NCBI GenBank assembly: GCA_964550935.1
Contig: CAZKBB010000005.1
Location: forward strand, 3,832-67,831
Direction of reading: 5' to 3'
Length of the DNA stretch: 64,000 nucleotides
From: JBCBSP01 sp964550935
Lineage (GTDB): Bacteria > Pseudomonadota > Alphaproteobacteria > Caulobacterales > Maricaulaceae
Both the position numbers and the translations under genes were made by a program. The notes below the pieces were generated by a model. The model did no database searches and was not told the origin of the DNA. It saw nothing but the letters and a program-made list of their open reading frames with translations. Shown here one piece after another: positions 17,167 through 26,620 of the stretch; position 1 is the first letter of the stretch, and each line of letters starts with the position of its first letter.

Positions 17167-18372
17167 TCATGCAACGCTTTTGCGCAGCATCAAGGCGAAC
17201 GCGCACGCCGCGCCGAGCCCGGCGGGAAGAGCCATCACCGCGAATCCGGCCGCGCCGAAGGCCGCGTAGGCGAGCCCGGAACCGAAGCTCGCCAGCGCCA
17301 GGAACACCCCGCCCGACAGCGCCGAGTTGATCCCTTGCGCGGTTGCGGTCAGGCGCTCCGGCGCGGCGTCATGGACGCAGCGCAGAAAGCCCAGATAGGT
17401 CGCCGCGAAGGTCAGCGCATGCAGGCCCTGCAACGGGAAAAGCAGCCAGACCGGGGGGCTGAGCGCGTAAACGCCCCAGCGCAGCACCGAAGCGGCCCCG
17501 CCGAGCATCATCAGCCCGGCCGGGCTCCACCCGCGCAAGAGCCGCCCCGCCCCGGCCAGGAACACGATCTCGCACGCCACCCCGGTCGACCATAACAGCC
17601 CCACCACGCTGGAGGGCACGCCGTCCGCGCGCCAGGCGATCGCTGAGAAGGCGTAGTAGAAGCCGTGCGCGCTCTGGATCAGGGCCGAGGCCAGGAAGGC
17701 GAGCGGCAGTCCGGCCGCGGCGAGCGGGGCCAGGCCGGCGAAGCGGCGAGGCTGGGCGGGCGCCTGCGGTCCGCGCTCGGGTTCGCGCGCCGCGCGCCGT
17801 CCGGGCGGCAGGATGAACGCCGCCCCGGCCGCGCAGGCCGCGCCCGCGAGCACCCAGGCGAGCGCGGCCTCTCCGCCATAGACCCCGATCAGCGCGCCGG
17901 CGGCCAGATTGCCCACGATGAAGGCCGCCGAGCCGAGCGCGCGCGCGGGCCCGAACTCGAAGCCGCGCTTTCGCGCCTGGCCCATGGCGAAGGCGTCCAC
18001 CAGCGGCGTGATCGCGTGCATCGACGCCCCGGCCAGGAAGGCGAGCGCGATGATCGCCCAGGGCGCGCTCGCCGGCGCGTGCAGCGCATAGATCGCCACC
18101 GCAGCCAGGGTGAAGGCCTGGATCGCGTCGCGCCGGCGCGCCGCCCGGTCCGACCAGATCGCGCCCAGCGGCGCAATCACGACGCGTCCGGCCATCGCCG
18201 CCGCGCCGGCCAGCCCGATCAGCTCAGGGCTTAACCCCCGCGCTTCGTACCAGACCGGCATGTACGGCAAGTATGCGCCGAACCCGACATAGAGCGCGGC
18301 GTAGAATAGCGCGAAGCGCACCGCGACCGGGTCTGCGCTGCGCACGCGGTCAAGGAGGCGGGCGGCGGACAT
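17167..18372 (-). CDS. MFS transporter, 3-phenylpropionate-transporter-like (HcaT/PPP type)
   Basis: The 401-residue protein has 12 predicted membrane helices and starts FALFYAALYVGFGAYLPYMP, typical of the MFS_1-like/HcaT branch. APLGAIWSDRAARRRD is the intracellular loop between helices 2 and 3. Substrate unknown; HcaT takes up 3-phenylpropionate, but the branch is broad. It is divergent from the glycosyltransferase at 18485. Confidence 0.75.
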   Translation of the reverse strand: MSAARLLDRVRSADPVAVRFALFYAALYVGFGAYLPYMPVWYEARGLSPELIGLAGAAAMAGRVVIAPLGAIWSDRAARRRDAIQAFTLAAVAIYALHAPASAPWAIIALAFLAGASMHAITPLVDAFAMGQARKRGFEFGPARALGSAAFIVGNLAAGALIGVYGGEAALAWVLAGAACAAGAAFILPPGRRAAREPERGPQAPAQPRRFAGLAPLAAAGLPLAFLASALIQSAHGFYYAFSAIAWRADGVPSSVVGLLWSTGVACEIVFLAGAGRLLRGWSPAGLMMLGGAASVLRWGVYALSPPVWLLFPLQGLHALTFAATYLGFLRCVHDAAPERLTATAQGINSALSGGVFLALASFGSGLAYAAFGAAGFAVMALPAGLGAACAFALMLRKSVA

Positions 18373-18484
18373 GGCTGGGGCTATAACGCGCCGCGCCCCC
18401 GGGCGCGAGCGGGGCTGACGGGTGCAGCGGGAGAGGCCATTTGCGCTTGGCTCGACCCCGTCCGGTCACTAGCTTGCGCCGCCG

Positions 18485-19789
18485 ATGGAAGACGCCGTTC
18501 AGATCCCCGCCGCCGGCGGCCCCGCCGCAGGCCCGGCCGGCGCGGGCGCCCCGATCCGCGTTCTGGTGACCAGCTACCGCTCCGCGCCCCATGTGGGCGG
18601 TCAGGGCGTGTATGTGCGCGAGCTGGTGCGCGGGCTGTTGAACCAGGGCGCTGAGGTCTCGGTCGCCTCCGGCCCGCCCTATCCAGAGCTCGGCCCCGCG
18701 CTGGAGGCGCGCACCAACCTCATCCGCCTGGCCTCGCTTGATCTGTTCGAGGAGGAGAACGCGCTTCTGGCGCTGCGCTGGCGTCACTTGCGCGACCGGG
18801 CCGACCGAACCGAATGGCTCGCCCACAACACCGGCGCGTTCGCTGAGATGACGAGCTTTGCGCTTCGCCTGGAGCGCTTCATCGCAGCGAATCCCGGCCG
18901 CTTCGACGTGATCCACGACAACCAGACGCTTAGCCTGCCCATGGCGCGGATCGCGCGGCGGCTACCCGTGATCACCACGCTGCACCACCCGATCGCGATC
19001 GACCGCGACTTCGCCGTGGCCGGCGCCGGCGTTTGGTGGCGCAAGCTTCTGGCGCGCCGCTGGCACGACTTCATTGAGACGCAAGGCGCCGCCGCGCGCC
19101 GGCTCGACCACTTCCTGGCGGTCTCCGACGCAGCGCGGCGTGGCTACGCAGAGCGGTGCGGCGTCGATCCGGACACGGTGCGCGTGGCGTTCAACGGCAT
19201 CGACCATGACAGCTTCACCGTTGATCCGGATGTTGAGCGCGAGCCCGGCCTGATTGCGGCGGTGGCGAGCGCCGACGTGCCGGTGAAGGGCCTGGACGTG
19301 CTGATCGCCGCGCTGGCGCGCCTGAAGCGGTCCGATCTGCGCCTGGTGGTCGTGGGCAAGCTGCGCGAGGGGCCGACCAAGCGCGCGCTGGAGGCCTCAG
19401 GGCTCGCCGACCAGGTGGCGTTTCGCTCCGGACTGACGCGCGAGGAAATCGCCGACCTGTTCCGCCGGGCGAGCCTGTTCGTCTCGGCCTCGCGGTTCGA
19501 AGGCTTCGGCTTTCCCCCCGCCGAGGCGATGGCGTGCGGCTGCCCCGTGATCGTGTCGGACGGCGGCGCCCTGCCCGAGGTCGCCGGCGATGCAGGCGTA
19601 GTGACGCCGGTCGGCGACAGCGCCGCGCTCGCGGGCGCCCTCGCGGCGGTGATGGACGATCCAGGCCGGCGCGCGGCGATGTCCGCAGCCGGGGCGGAGC
19701 GCGCGCGCACGGCCTTCTCCTGGGACAAGCACGCCGCGGCGGCGGTCTCGCTCTATCGTGAAGCGCTGGAAGAGCGCGCGCGTCCATGA
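18485..19789 (+). CDS. GT4-type glycosyltransferase
   Basis: The 434-residue GT-B enzyme has the N-terminal Gly-rich loop SAPHVGGQGVYVRELVRGL. The C-terminal nucleotide-sugar site is EGFGFPPAEAMACGCPVIVS, with the two Glu of the EX7E motif, followed by GALPEVAGDAG. GT4 enzymes are retaining transferases for polysaccharides, glycolipids or small molecules. It begins a coupled set: its TGA overlaps the next ATG (19786-19789). The acceptor is unknown. Confidence 0.85.
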   Translation: MEDAVQIPAAGGPAAGPAGAGAPIRVLVTSYRSAPHVGGQGVYVRELVRGLLNQGAEVSVASGPPYPELGPALEARTNLIRLASLDLFEEENALLALRWRHLRDRADRTEWLAHNTGAFAEMTSFALRLERFIAANPGRFDVIHDNQTLSLPMARIARRLPVITTLHHPIAIDRDFAVAGAGVWWRKLLARRWHDFIETQGAAARRLDHFLAVSDAARRGYAERCGVDPDTVRVAFNGIDHDSFTVDPDVEREPGLIAAVASADVPVKGLDVLIAALARLKRSDLRLVVVGKLREGPTKRALEASGLADQVAFRSGLTREEIADLFRRASLFVSASRFEGFGFPPAEAMACGCPVIVSDGGALPEVAGDAGVVTPVGDSAALAGALAAVMDDPGRRAAMSAAGAERARTAFSWDKHAAAAVSLYREALEERARP

Positions 19790-20505
19790 TGACGATCCGG
19801 CTCGACGCGCTCGATCTGCCCGACGGGGCGCGGATCCTCGATCTCGGCTGCGGGCGCGGCCGGCATCTGCACGGGCTCTACTGGCACGAGCGCGCCTATG
19901 ACGTGGTCGGCCTCGACCTCGACGAGACCGATCTCGGCGCGGCGATCGACGGCTTCTTCGAGCTGCCCCCGCCCCCGGGCGAACCGCCGCGCAGCGCGGT
20001 GTTCAGCGTCGGCGACGCCGAAGCCCTGCCGTTCGACGATCACAGCTTCGATGCAGTGATCTGTTCTGAGGTGCTCGAGCACCTGCCCGACGTGGACGCG
20101 GCGCTGGCCGAGATCACGCGCGTCCTGAAGCCCGGCGGGCGCTTCGCCTGCTCGGTGCCGCGCTACTGGCCCGAGGCGATCTGCTGGGCGCTCTCGGACG
20201 CCTACCCCAACACGCCGGGCGGTCATGTGCGCATCTTCCGCACGCGCGCGCTTCGCCGCCAGGTCAGCGCGCACGGCTACACCGCCTACAAGCGCCACTG
20301 GGCGCACGGCCTGCACAGCCCCTATTGGTGGCTGCAATGCGCCAAGTGGGACACCAAGGAGACCAGCCGCTCGGTTGCGGCCTATCGCAAATTCCTGGAG
20401 TGGGACCTGCTTCAGCAGCCGCGCCTGACGCGCTGGATGGAGGCCGCCCTGAACCCGGTGATGGGCAAGTCGGTCGCGCTTTATTTCCGCAAGGAGACCG
20501 CATGA
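19786..20505 (+). CDS. Class I SAM-dependent methyltransferase
   Basis: The 239-residue methyltransferase has motif I ILDLGCGRGRHL, motif II around VVGLDLDETDL, and FDAVICSEVLEHLPD with VLKPGGRFACSVP, the UbiE/Methyltransf_11 pattern. The C-terminal part is Trp-rich (HGLHSPYWWLQCAKW). ATGA overlaps on both sides couple it to the glycosyltransferase and the prenyltransferase-like gene, so a shared substrate is likely. The methylated position cannot be inferred. Confidence 0.85.
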   Translation: MMTIRLDALDLPDGARILDLGCGRGRHLHGLYWHERAYDVVGLDLDETDLGAAIDGFFELPPPPGEPPRSAVFSVGDAEALPFDDHSFDAVICSEVLEHLPDVDAALAEITRVLKPGGRFACSVPRYWPEAICWALSDAYPNTPGGHVRIFRTRALRRQVSAHGYTAYKRHWAHGLHSPYWWLQCAKWDTKETSRSVAAYRKFLEWDLLQQPRLTRWMEAALNPVMGKSVALYFRKETA

Positions 20506-21605
20506 GCGATCCCGTGCGCTCCCGCGTCATCGATGTCCGCGCCTGCGCGGACCGTATCGAAGCGCTGCAGACGCGCGACGGCTCGATCCCGTGGGTCGAA
20601 AGCGGGGTTTGGGACCCTTGGAATCATGGCGAGAGCGCCATGGCGCTCGCCATCGCAGGACGCGCCGACGCCGCCCAGCGCGCGCTCGACGCGCTCGCCG
20701 AGCGCCAGGACGCCGACGGGGGCTGGGTTGCGGACCTGGGCGCGGGCATCGCCATGGACGAGGCCTGTGAGCGTCTCGCGCCGCCGCCTCAGCCCGACAC
20801 CGCCCGCGACACCAACTTCACCGGCTATGTCTCCGTCGTGGTGCTGCGCGCGGCGCTGGCGCTCGACGCGCCGCGCCTGATCGCACGCCACGCGGGCATG
20901 GTCTCGCGCGCGCTCGACTGGGTGTGCGAGCGCCAGACGCCCTATGGCGACGTGGTCTGGCGCGATCCCGATCCGGACCAGCCGCTCGAGGCCGTCGACA
21001 GCCTGCGCGCCGGCAACGCCTCGCTCTACAAGAGCCTGGAGTGCGGGCTGCGCATCGCCGACGCGCTGGAGCAGGACAGGCCGGACTGGGCGGCCGCGCG
21101 CGCAGGGCTCGCTCACGCGTTGATCGAGCGCCCGGAACGCTTCGACCGCACCGGCGTCGATCGCTCGCGCTACGCCATGGACTGGTACTATCCCGTCCTG
21201 ACCGGCGTGCTCACCGGCGAGGCGGCGCGGCGGCGCCTTGAGGCGGCGTGGGAGCGCTTCGTGGTGGCCGATCTCGGCTGCCGCTGCGTCTCAGACGAGC
21301 CCTGGATCACCGCCGCCGAGACCGCCGAGCTGGCTCTGGCGTGCCTGGCGGCGGGCTGGACAGGGCGCGCGCGCACCCTGATCGACGAGCTCGCCCCGCT
21401 GATCGCGAAGGACGGCGGCTATTGGATGGGCTGGCAGTACGAGCTTGGCATGGTCTGGCCGAAGGAGCGGCCCTCATGGACGGCCGGCGCGGTGGTGCTG
21501 GCCGCGGACGCGCTGGAGCAGCTCTCGCCGGGCTCAGACCTTCTGATCCGCCATGCGCCGCGCGACGGCTGGCTCAAATCCGGCGAAGCACTTCCAGCGA
21601 ATTGA
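20502..21605 (+). CDS. Prenyltransferase/squalene-oxidase-repeat (alpha-barrel) protein
   Basis: The 367-residue protein has repeated QW-like motifs of terpenoid-cyclase/prenyltransferase alpha-barrels: RDGSIPWVES, RQDADGGWVAD, KDGGYWMGWQYE and KERPSWTAGAVVLA. No DXDD or DDXD motif of a squalene cyclase is apparent, so catalysis is uncertain. The ATG at 20502 overlaps the methyltransferase stop. Its 3' end overlaps the convergent second methyltransferase gene by about 32 bases. Confidence 0.65.
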   Translation: MSDPVRSRVIDVRACADRIEALQTRDGSIPWVESGVWDPWNHGESAMALAIAGRADAAQRALDALAERQDADGGWVADLGAGIAMDEACERLAPPPQPDTARDTNFTGYVSVVVLRAALALDAPRLIARHAGMVSRALDWVCERQTPYGDVVWRDPDPDQPLEAVDSLRAGNASLYKSLECGLRIADALEQDRPDWAAARAGLAHALIERPERFDRTGVDRSRYAMDWYYPVLTGVLTGEAARRRLEAAWERFVVADLGCRCVSDEPWITAAETAELALACLAAGWTGRARTLIDELAPLIAKDGGYWMGWQYELGMVWPKERPSWTAGAVVLAADALEQLSPGSDLLIRHAPRDGWLKSGEALPAN

Positions 21606-22206
21606 TCCGCTCGACCGGCTCGAACAGATCCGACTCCACCGCACGCCGCCAGATCTCGTAGGGCGGGCGTCCGCCATCGGCCGGGTCGGGAAACACGTCG
21701 TGGATCGCCAGAACGCCGCCGGGCTGAACATGACCGGCCCAGGCGCGCCAGTCGCCGAGCGCGGTGTCCATGGCGTGCCCGCCGTCGATGAACAGAAAGC
21801 TCAAGGGCGTCGCCCAGGCCCGTCCGATGGCGGCCGACGGCCCCACCAGCGCCACGACGCTGTCTTCAAGCCCGGCCCGCGCGATCGTGCGGCGGAACGC
21901 CGGCAGCGTCTCCACACGGTCAAGCTCGGGATCGATCAGCTCGGGGTCGTGATAGCCCTCGCCGGGCTGGTGCTCTTCAGAGCCGCGATGGTGATCAAGC
22001 GCGAACAGGAGCCTGTCGGCGCCCCGCGCGGCGCGGCCCAGATAGATGCTTGAGCGTCCGCACCATGAGCCGATCTCCAGAAACGGCCCCGGCGCAGCCC
22101 CGGCCGCCACGCCGGCCCAGCGCTGCAACGCCTCGCCCTCTTCGGCGGCCAGGAAGCCTTTGACGGTCTGGGGGTCGAGCATGGGCTCGCTTCCATCACG
22201 CGCCAT
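21574..22206 (-). CDS. Class I SAM methyltransferase (Methyltransf_24/TylF-like)
   Basis: The 210-residue protein has GPFLEIGSWCGRSSIYLG (motif I), LFALDHHRGSEEH and LSFLFIDGGHAMDTALGDW, with LAIHDVF. The FIDGGH block is characteristic of the CmcI/TylF/Methyltransf_24 group. It converges on the glycosyltransferase-methyltransferase-prenyltransferase set and overlaps its end. An ATG at 22182 is an alternative start closer to the conserved region. Confidence 0.8.
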   Translation of the reverse strand: MARDGSEPMLDPQTVKGFLAAEEGEALQRWAGVAAGAAPGPFLEIGSWCGRSSIYLGRAARGADRLLFALDHHRGSEEHQPGEGYHDPELIDPELDRVETLPAFRRTIARAGLEDSVVALVGPSAAIGRAWATPLSFLFIDGGHAMDTALGDWRAWAGHVQPGGVLAIHDVFPDPADGGRPPYEIWRRAVESDLFEPVERINSLEVLRRI

Positions 22207-22213
22207 GACAGCG

Positions 22214-22864
22214 TCAGCTCACCGACGCGTTGACCATGGACCAGCGTCGGCGCGCCAGCGCGTCGGTCGCCTCGGTCAGGCGCGCGCGCGCCTCTTCCAG
22301 CCGCGTGATCGAAGCGCGAAGCGGCGTCACCGCGTCGGTTGAGAAGCGGGTCTCCAGCGCGCCGGCCGCCTCCAGAAATAACGCGTCGGCCCGGCGCAAC
22401 GCAGCGAGCGCGCGTTCGGCCGCGGCGATGTCGTCGGACAGCGCGCCGGCGTCGGCGACCGCATCGGCGGTCGCCACGGCCTCTGCGTCATGGCTGAGCT
22501 CGGCTGCGAATTCGGCCGCGCGGCGCACGTCGAGCGCCACCGCCCCGACGGCGTCCTGCTGCGAAGCCTCGTCCGGTGCGGCGAGGGCGAGATAACGCGA
22601 CAGCCCGTCATCGGGCTCGTCCGCGCCGGAGCCGCCGGTGAGCAAACGGTTGAAGACGCGCGCGCCGAGCCCGGCGCGATCGGTCGCCAGCGTCCAGCCG
22701 CGCGCATCAGCCGTGGAGACCAGCTCCGCGCTTGTCTCGCGCAGCTCGCTCTGGGCCGCCGTCAGGGCCGCGCCGTCGTTTGCGTTCAGGTTGATGGGCG
22801 CGCTGGCGCAGGCGGAAAGCACCGCAGCGGCCAGAATCGAAATGAGCGGCGTCAGCGCCTTCAA
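22214..22864 (-). CDS. Helical lipoprotein, unknown function
   Basis: From a TTG at 22864, preceded by GGGAG, the product is 216 residues. It has a lipoprotein signal (MKALTPLISILAAAVLSAC) and lipobox LSAC. The mature part is Ala-, Glu- and Arg-rich and almost entirely helical, with heptad-like stretches near the C-terminus (RLEEARARLTEATDALARRR). An ATG at 22933 in the same frame would move the signal peptide inwards and is less likely. I do not recognise the family. Confidence 0.6.
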   Translation of the reverse strand: MKALTPLISILAAAVLSACASAPINLNANDGAALTAAQSELRETSAELVSTADARGWTLATDRAGLGARVFNRLLTGGSGADEPDDGLSRYLALAAPDEASQQDAVGAVALDVRRAAEFAAELSHDAEAVATADAVADAGALSDDIAAAERALAALRRADALFLEAAGALETRFSTDAVTPLRASITRLEEARARLTEATDALARRRWSMVNASVS

Positions 22865-23005
22865 GCGGGTCGCTCCCTCTTCAGCCCGAACGGCGCCCCT
22901 CAGCGCCGGTTTGCGGCCTGTATAAAACAGCATATTGTCGCGTTTAACAAAGGCTCAATGCGCCTTGTTCCACCTCAGCCGCCCCGTGCAACGCCAGGCT
23001 CGACC

Positions 23006-23977
23006 ATGGACGCCCACCGCTCTGCAGAGCGCATCGGACTTTACCCGCCGGTCGAGCCGTACCGCACCGGCATGCTCGACGTGGGCGACGGTCACTCGAT
23101 GTATTACGAGGAGTGCGGCCGGCCCGACGGCGTGCCGGTGGTGGCGATCCACGGCGGGCCGGGCGGCGGCGCGGCCCCGGCCATGCGGCGCTTCTTCGAT
23201 CCCCAGCGCTACCGGATCATCGTCTACGACCAGCGCGGCTGCGGGCGCTCGCGCCCGTTCGCCTCGGTGGACGCCAACGACACCGAGCGCCTGCGCGGCG
23301 ATCTGGAGCGTCTGCGCGAGGCGCTGGGCGTGGAGCGCTGGCTGGTGTTCGGCGGCTCCTGGGGCGCGACGCTGGCGCTGGAATATGCGCGCAAGCACCG
23401 CGATCGGGTCATGGCAATGGTGCTGCGCGGGGTGTTCGCCTGCACCGAGGCCGAGCTTGGCTGGTTCTACGTGCGCGGCGCGAACATGCTCTTCCCGGAC
23501 GCCTGGGCGCGCCTGACCGAGCCCCTGTCCGCCAAGGAGCGCGAAGACGTGCTGCGCGCCTACCACGCGCGGGTCATGATCGACGATCCCGAACGCCGCC
23601 GGCGCGACGTCATCGGCTGGGCGCGCTGGGAAAGCTCGCTGATCTCCATGGCCGCGGCCGGCGCGGCGGGCGCGCCGGATCCGCGCCGCTCCGACGCGCT
23701 GGCGCGCATCGAGACGCACTACTTCGTCCACAAGGGCTTTCTGGAGCGCGACGGCGTCCTGCTTGAGGACACCGCGCACTTGCGCGATCTGCCGGGCGTC
23801 ATCGTGCAGGGTCGCTACGACATGGTCACGCCCGCGCGCACAGCCTGGGCGCTGTCCAAGCAGTGGCCGAAAGCTGCGCTGGAGATCGTGCCGGACGCCG
23901 GCCACGCCGCCGGCGAACCGGGCGTGATCGACGCGCTGGTGCGCGCCACCGACCGGTTCGCCGCAGAACTGAGCTGA
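23006..23977 (+). CDS. pip: Proline iminopeptidase
   Basis: The 323-residue alpha/beta-hydrolase of peptidase family S33 removes N-terminal proline from peptides. It starts GLYPPVEPYRTGMLDVGDG, typical of Pip. It shows the oxyanion HGGPGGG, the nucleophile elbow GGSWG (Ser118), the acid in GRYDMVTP and the base in DAGHAAGEP. A second in-frame ATG at 22957 is preceded by AAAGG, so a 16-residue longer product is possible. Confidence 0.9.
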   Translation: MDAHRSAERIGLYPPVEPYRTGMLDVGDGHSMYYEECGRPDGVPVVAIHGGPGGGAAPAMRRFFDPQRYRIIVYDQRGCGRSRPFASVDANDTERLRGDLERLREALGVERWLVFGGSWGATLALEYARKHRDRVMAMVLRGVFACTEAELGWFYVRGANMLFPDAWARLTEPLSAKEREDVLRAYHARVMIDDPERRRRDVIGWARWESSLISMAAAGAAGAPDPRRSDALARIETHYFVHKGFLERDGVLLEDTAHLRDLPGVIVQGRYDMVTPARTAWALSKQWPKAALEIVPDAGHAAGEPGVIDALVRATDRFAAELS

Positions 23978-23991
23978 TCTCAGCTGAGCGG

Positions 23992-25353
23992 TCAGCCCTG
24001 CCGGCCCGGAAGCGGCACGCCGAACGTGTCGGCCAGGCCTGCGATGATGATCGCGCCCACGGCGATCGGCGCGAGCCAGCGGATCGTGAAGCGCCAGTAG
24101 GCGAAGATGCGCGGACCGGCGTGGGGCAGCTCGTTCTGCATCAGCGACTTCGACACCACCCAGCCGGTGAACAGCGCGATCAAAAGCCCCCCGAGCGGCA
24201 ACAGGATCTTGCCCGAGATCATGTCGAGCACATTGAAGTAGTCGCCTGAGAAGGCCGCGCCGACGCCGATCACGAAGATGATCGCGCCGAAGAAGAGCGC
24301 CGAGCCCACGCGGCCGAAATCGGTGTGCTCCTCGCCGAAGGCCACGATGACCTGCAGCAGCGAGATCGAGCTGGTCAGCGCCGCGATGAAGGCGAGCGCG
24401 AAGAAGGCGGTGCCGACCCACTGCCCGCCCGGCATCTGCGCGAACGCCGCCGGCAGGGTCTGGAAGAACAGGCCCGGCCCGGCCGAGGCGCTGAAGCCGA
24501 AGGCGAACACGAACGGGAAGATCGCAAGCCCGGCGATGATCGCCACCATCGTGTCCGCGCCCGCGATGATGGTCGCGGACTGGGGCAGGTTTTCCCGGCG
24601 CGACAGATAGGAGCCGTAAGTGATCATGATCGCCGAGCCGACCCCGATGGAGAAGAAGGCCTGGCCAAGGGCTTCAAGCACGGTGTTCGGCGTGATCTCG
24701 GAGAAATCGACCGCGAACAAGTACGACACCGCCGCGCCCATGTCGGCGGTCATGGCGGCGTAGACCACAAGGCCGAGCAGCATCAGGAAGAAGATCGGCA
24801 TCAGGATCGAGACCACCCGCTCAATGCCGGCGGTCACGCCGAGGCTCACCACCCCGACGGTCAGGATCATGAACAAGCTGTGCCAGCCGATCACGACATT
24901 GGTGTCCGAGGTGAAGGCGGCGAACACCGCCCCGGCGGCCTGGGCGTCGAGCCCGGCGAACTGGCCGGTGAGCGTCATGTGGACATAGCCCGCCACCCAG
25001 CCGGCCACGACCGAGTAGAAGCACAAGATCATCACCCCGCCGGCCATCGCGACCCAGCCCGCGACCGACCACAGTTCGGACGCGCCGGCGTCGAAGGCCA
25101 TCTTGCGCGTGGAGCCCACCGCGGAGCGGCGCGCATGCCGGCCGACCGTGAGTTCGGCGATCAGGATCGGAAACGCGATCAGCGCCACGCAGACCAGATA
25201 GACGAAGACGAAGGCCGCCCCGCCGTTCTCGCCGGCCGTGTAGGGAAAGCGCCAGAAATTGCCGAGGCCCACAGACGAGCCGATCGCGGCCATCAGGAAG
25301 CCGAAGCGCGAGTTCCACGTGGTTTGATGAGCGCGGCTGCGCAGACCCGCCAT
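23992..25353 (-). CDS. SNF-family sodium-dependent transporter
   Basis: The 453-residue protein has about 11-12 membrane helices and the first-helix signature GSSVGLGNFWRFPYTAGENG, which forms the sodium and substrate sites of neurotransmitter:sodium symporters. FFSIGVGSAIMITYGSYL and the ALTSSISLLQV segment support the family. It imports amino acids or similar solutes using the sodium gradient. The ATG at 25353 has a GGAGG site; an upstream in-frame start is rejected. Confidence 0.9.
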   Translation of the reverse strand: MAGLRSRAHQTTWNSRFGFLMAAIGSSVGLGNFWRFPYTAGENGGAAFVFVYLVCVALIAFPILIAELTVGRHARRSAVGSTRKMAFDAGASELWSVAGWVAMAGGVMILCFYSVVAGWVAGYVHMTLTGQFAGLDAQAAGAVFAAFTSDTNVVIGWHSLFMILTVGVVSLGVTAGIERVVSILMPIFFLMLLGLVVYAAMTADMGAAVSYLFAVDFSEITPNTVLEALGQAFFSIGVGSAIMITYGSYLSRRENLPQSATIIAGADTMVAIIAGLAIFPFVFAFGFSASAGPGLFFQTLPAAFAQMPGGQWVGTAFFALAFIAALTSSISLLQVIVAFGEEHTDFGRVGSALFFGAIIFVIGVGAAFSGDYFNVLDMISGKILLPLGGLLIALFTGWVVSKSLMQNELPHAGPRIFAYWRFTIRWLAPIAVGAIIIAGLADTFGVPLPGRQG

Positions 25354-25471
25354 GTCCTGTCCTCCCCCGGCGGCCGCCGCCCCGCGTCGCCCGCCTCCCA
25401 AATCGAAAACGCGCCCGCTGCGGCGCATTGGCGCGGAGGGTTCCCCATCGCGCCGGGACGGTCAAGCACGC

Positions 25472-26617
25472 CTAGCCGAACAGGCCGGTCCCGCGCGGCG
25501 GCTCGGCCCCGCGATGCACGTGCGCGCCCAGCACCAGGCCGAGCCCGGCCAGCACGGCCATCATCACCGTGCCGCCGTAGGAAATCATCGGAAGCGGCAC
25601 GCCCACCACGGGCACCAGCCCCATGACCATGGCGGTGTTGATGAAGATGTAGAGCGCGAAGGTGGTGGTCACGCCCATCACGGTCAGGCGCAGGAAGACC
25701 GACTTGCACGAGGCCGCGATCACGATGCAGTTGGCCAGGAGGAGCGCGTAGAGCGCAAGCACGAAGATGCCGCCGACGAAGCCGAACTCCTCGCCCAGCA
25801 TGGTGAAGATGAAGTCGGTCTGCTTTTCCGGCAGGAAGTCGAGATGGGCCTGGCTGCCCTGCATGTAGCCCTTGCCGGTCATGCCGCCCGAGCCCAGCGC
25901 GATCTTGGACTGCAGGATGTGATAGCCCGAGCCGAGCGGATCGCTCTCCGGGTCCAGGAAGGTCATCACGCGCTCGCGCTGATAGGGCTTCAGCCCGTAG
26001 CGCAGGAAGCCGATCCCGCCGACCACCCCGGCGATCCCGGCGGGCACGATGATCTTCCAGCTCAACCCCGCCAGGAACACGATCGCAGCGCCGGTCGCGG
26101 CCAGAAGCACGGCCGTGCCGAGGTCGGGCTGGTTGACGATCAGCAGCATCGGCGCGCCGATCATCAGCGCGGGCGGGATCAACCCGCCGAGCCGGGAGAC
26201 CTTCTCCGGCGCCAGGTCGTGGTAATACCGCGCCAGCGCCAGCACGAGCGCCACCTTCATGAGTTCGGAGGGCTGCAGCCTGAGCGGACCGATCTCGAGC
26301 CAGCGCTGCGCGCCCATGGCGGTCACGCCCACCAGCTCGACCGCCACCAGCAGCCCGAGCGAGCCCAGATAGGCCGGATAGGCGAGCCCCATCCAGAAGC
26401 GCGGCGGGAACATCGCCACCACCAGCATGACGGTGAGCCCGAGCGCGAAGCGGCCGGCGTGGCGCACCGCCCAGGGACCCCAGTCGCCGCCGGCCACCGA
26501 ATAGAGCATGCCCACCCCGATCGCGCCGATCAGCGCGACGAGGAGGACGAAGGCCCAGTTGATCTCGAACAGCTTGTCGCGCAGCGAGCGCGGCACGGTC
26601 TGGGTGAAGACAGCCAT
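25472..26617 (-). CDS. rodA: RodA, SEDS-family peptidoglycan glycosyltransferase
   Basis: The 381-residue polytopic SEDS protein polymerises lipid II for cell elongation together with PBP2. Conserved blocks include INQPDLGTAVLLAATG-like VNQPDLGTAVLLA, the LQSKIALGSGG loop with FLPEKQTDFIFTMLGEEFGF, and GVPLPMISYGGT near the C-terminus. It starts 3 bases after the mrdA stop and is the last gene of the mre operon. Confidence 0.95.
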   Translation of the reverse strand: MAVFTQTVPRSLRDKLFEINWAFVLLVALIGAIGVGMLYSVAGGDWGPWAVRHAGRFALGLTVMLVVAMFPPRFWMGLAYPAYLGSLGLLVAVELVGVTAMGAQRWLEIGPLRLQPSELMKVALVLALARYYHDLAPEKVSRLGGLIPPALMIGAPMLLIVNQPDLGTAVLLAATGAAIVFLAGLSWKIIVPAGIAGVVGGIGFLRYGLKPYQRERVMTFLDPESDPLGSGYHILQSKIALGSGGMTGKGYMQGSQAHLDFLPEKQTDFIFTMLGEEFGFVGGIFVLALYALLLANCIVIAASCKSVFLRLTVMGVTTTFALYIFINTAMVMGLVPVVGVPLPMISYGGTVMMAVLAGLGLVLGAHVHRGAEPPRGTGLFG

Positions 26618-26620
26618 GGT

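Noticed and set aside
24325..25626. 433-codon plus-strand frame
   Set aside because: Antisense to the SNF transporter; composition is His/Arg/Gln-rich with no domain, as expected of a GC-rich shadow frame.
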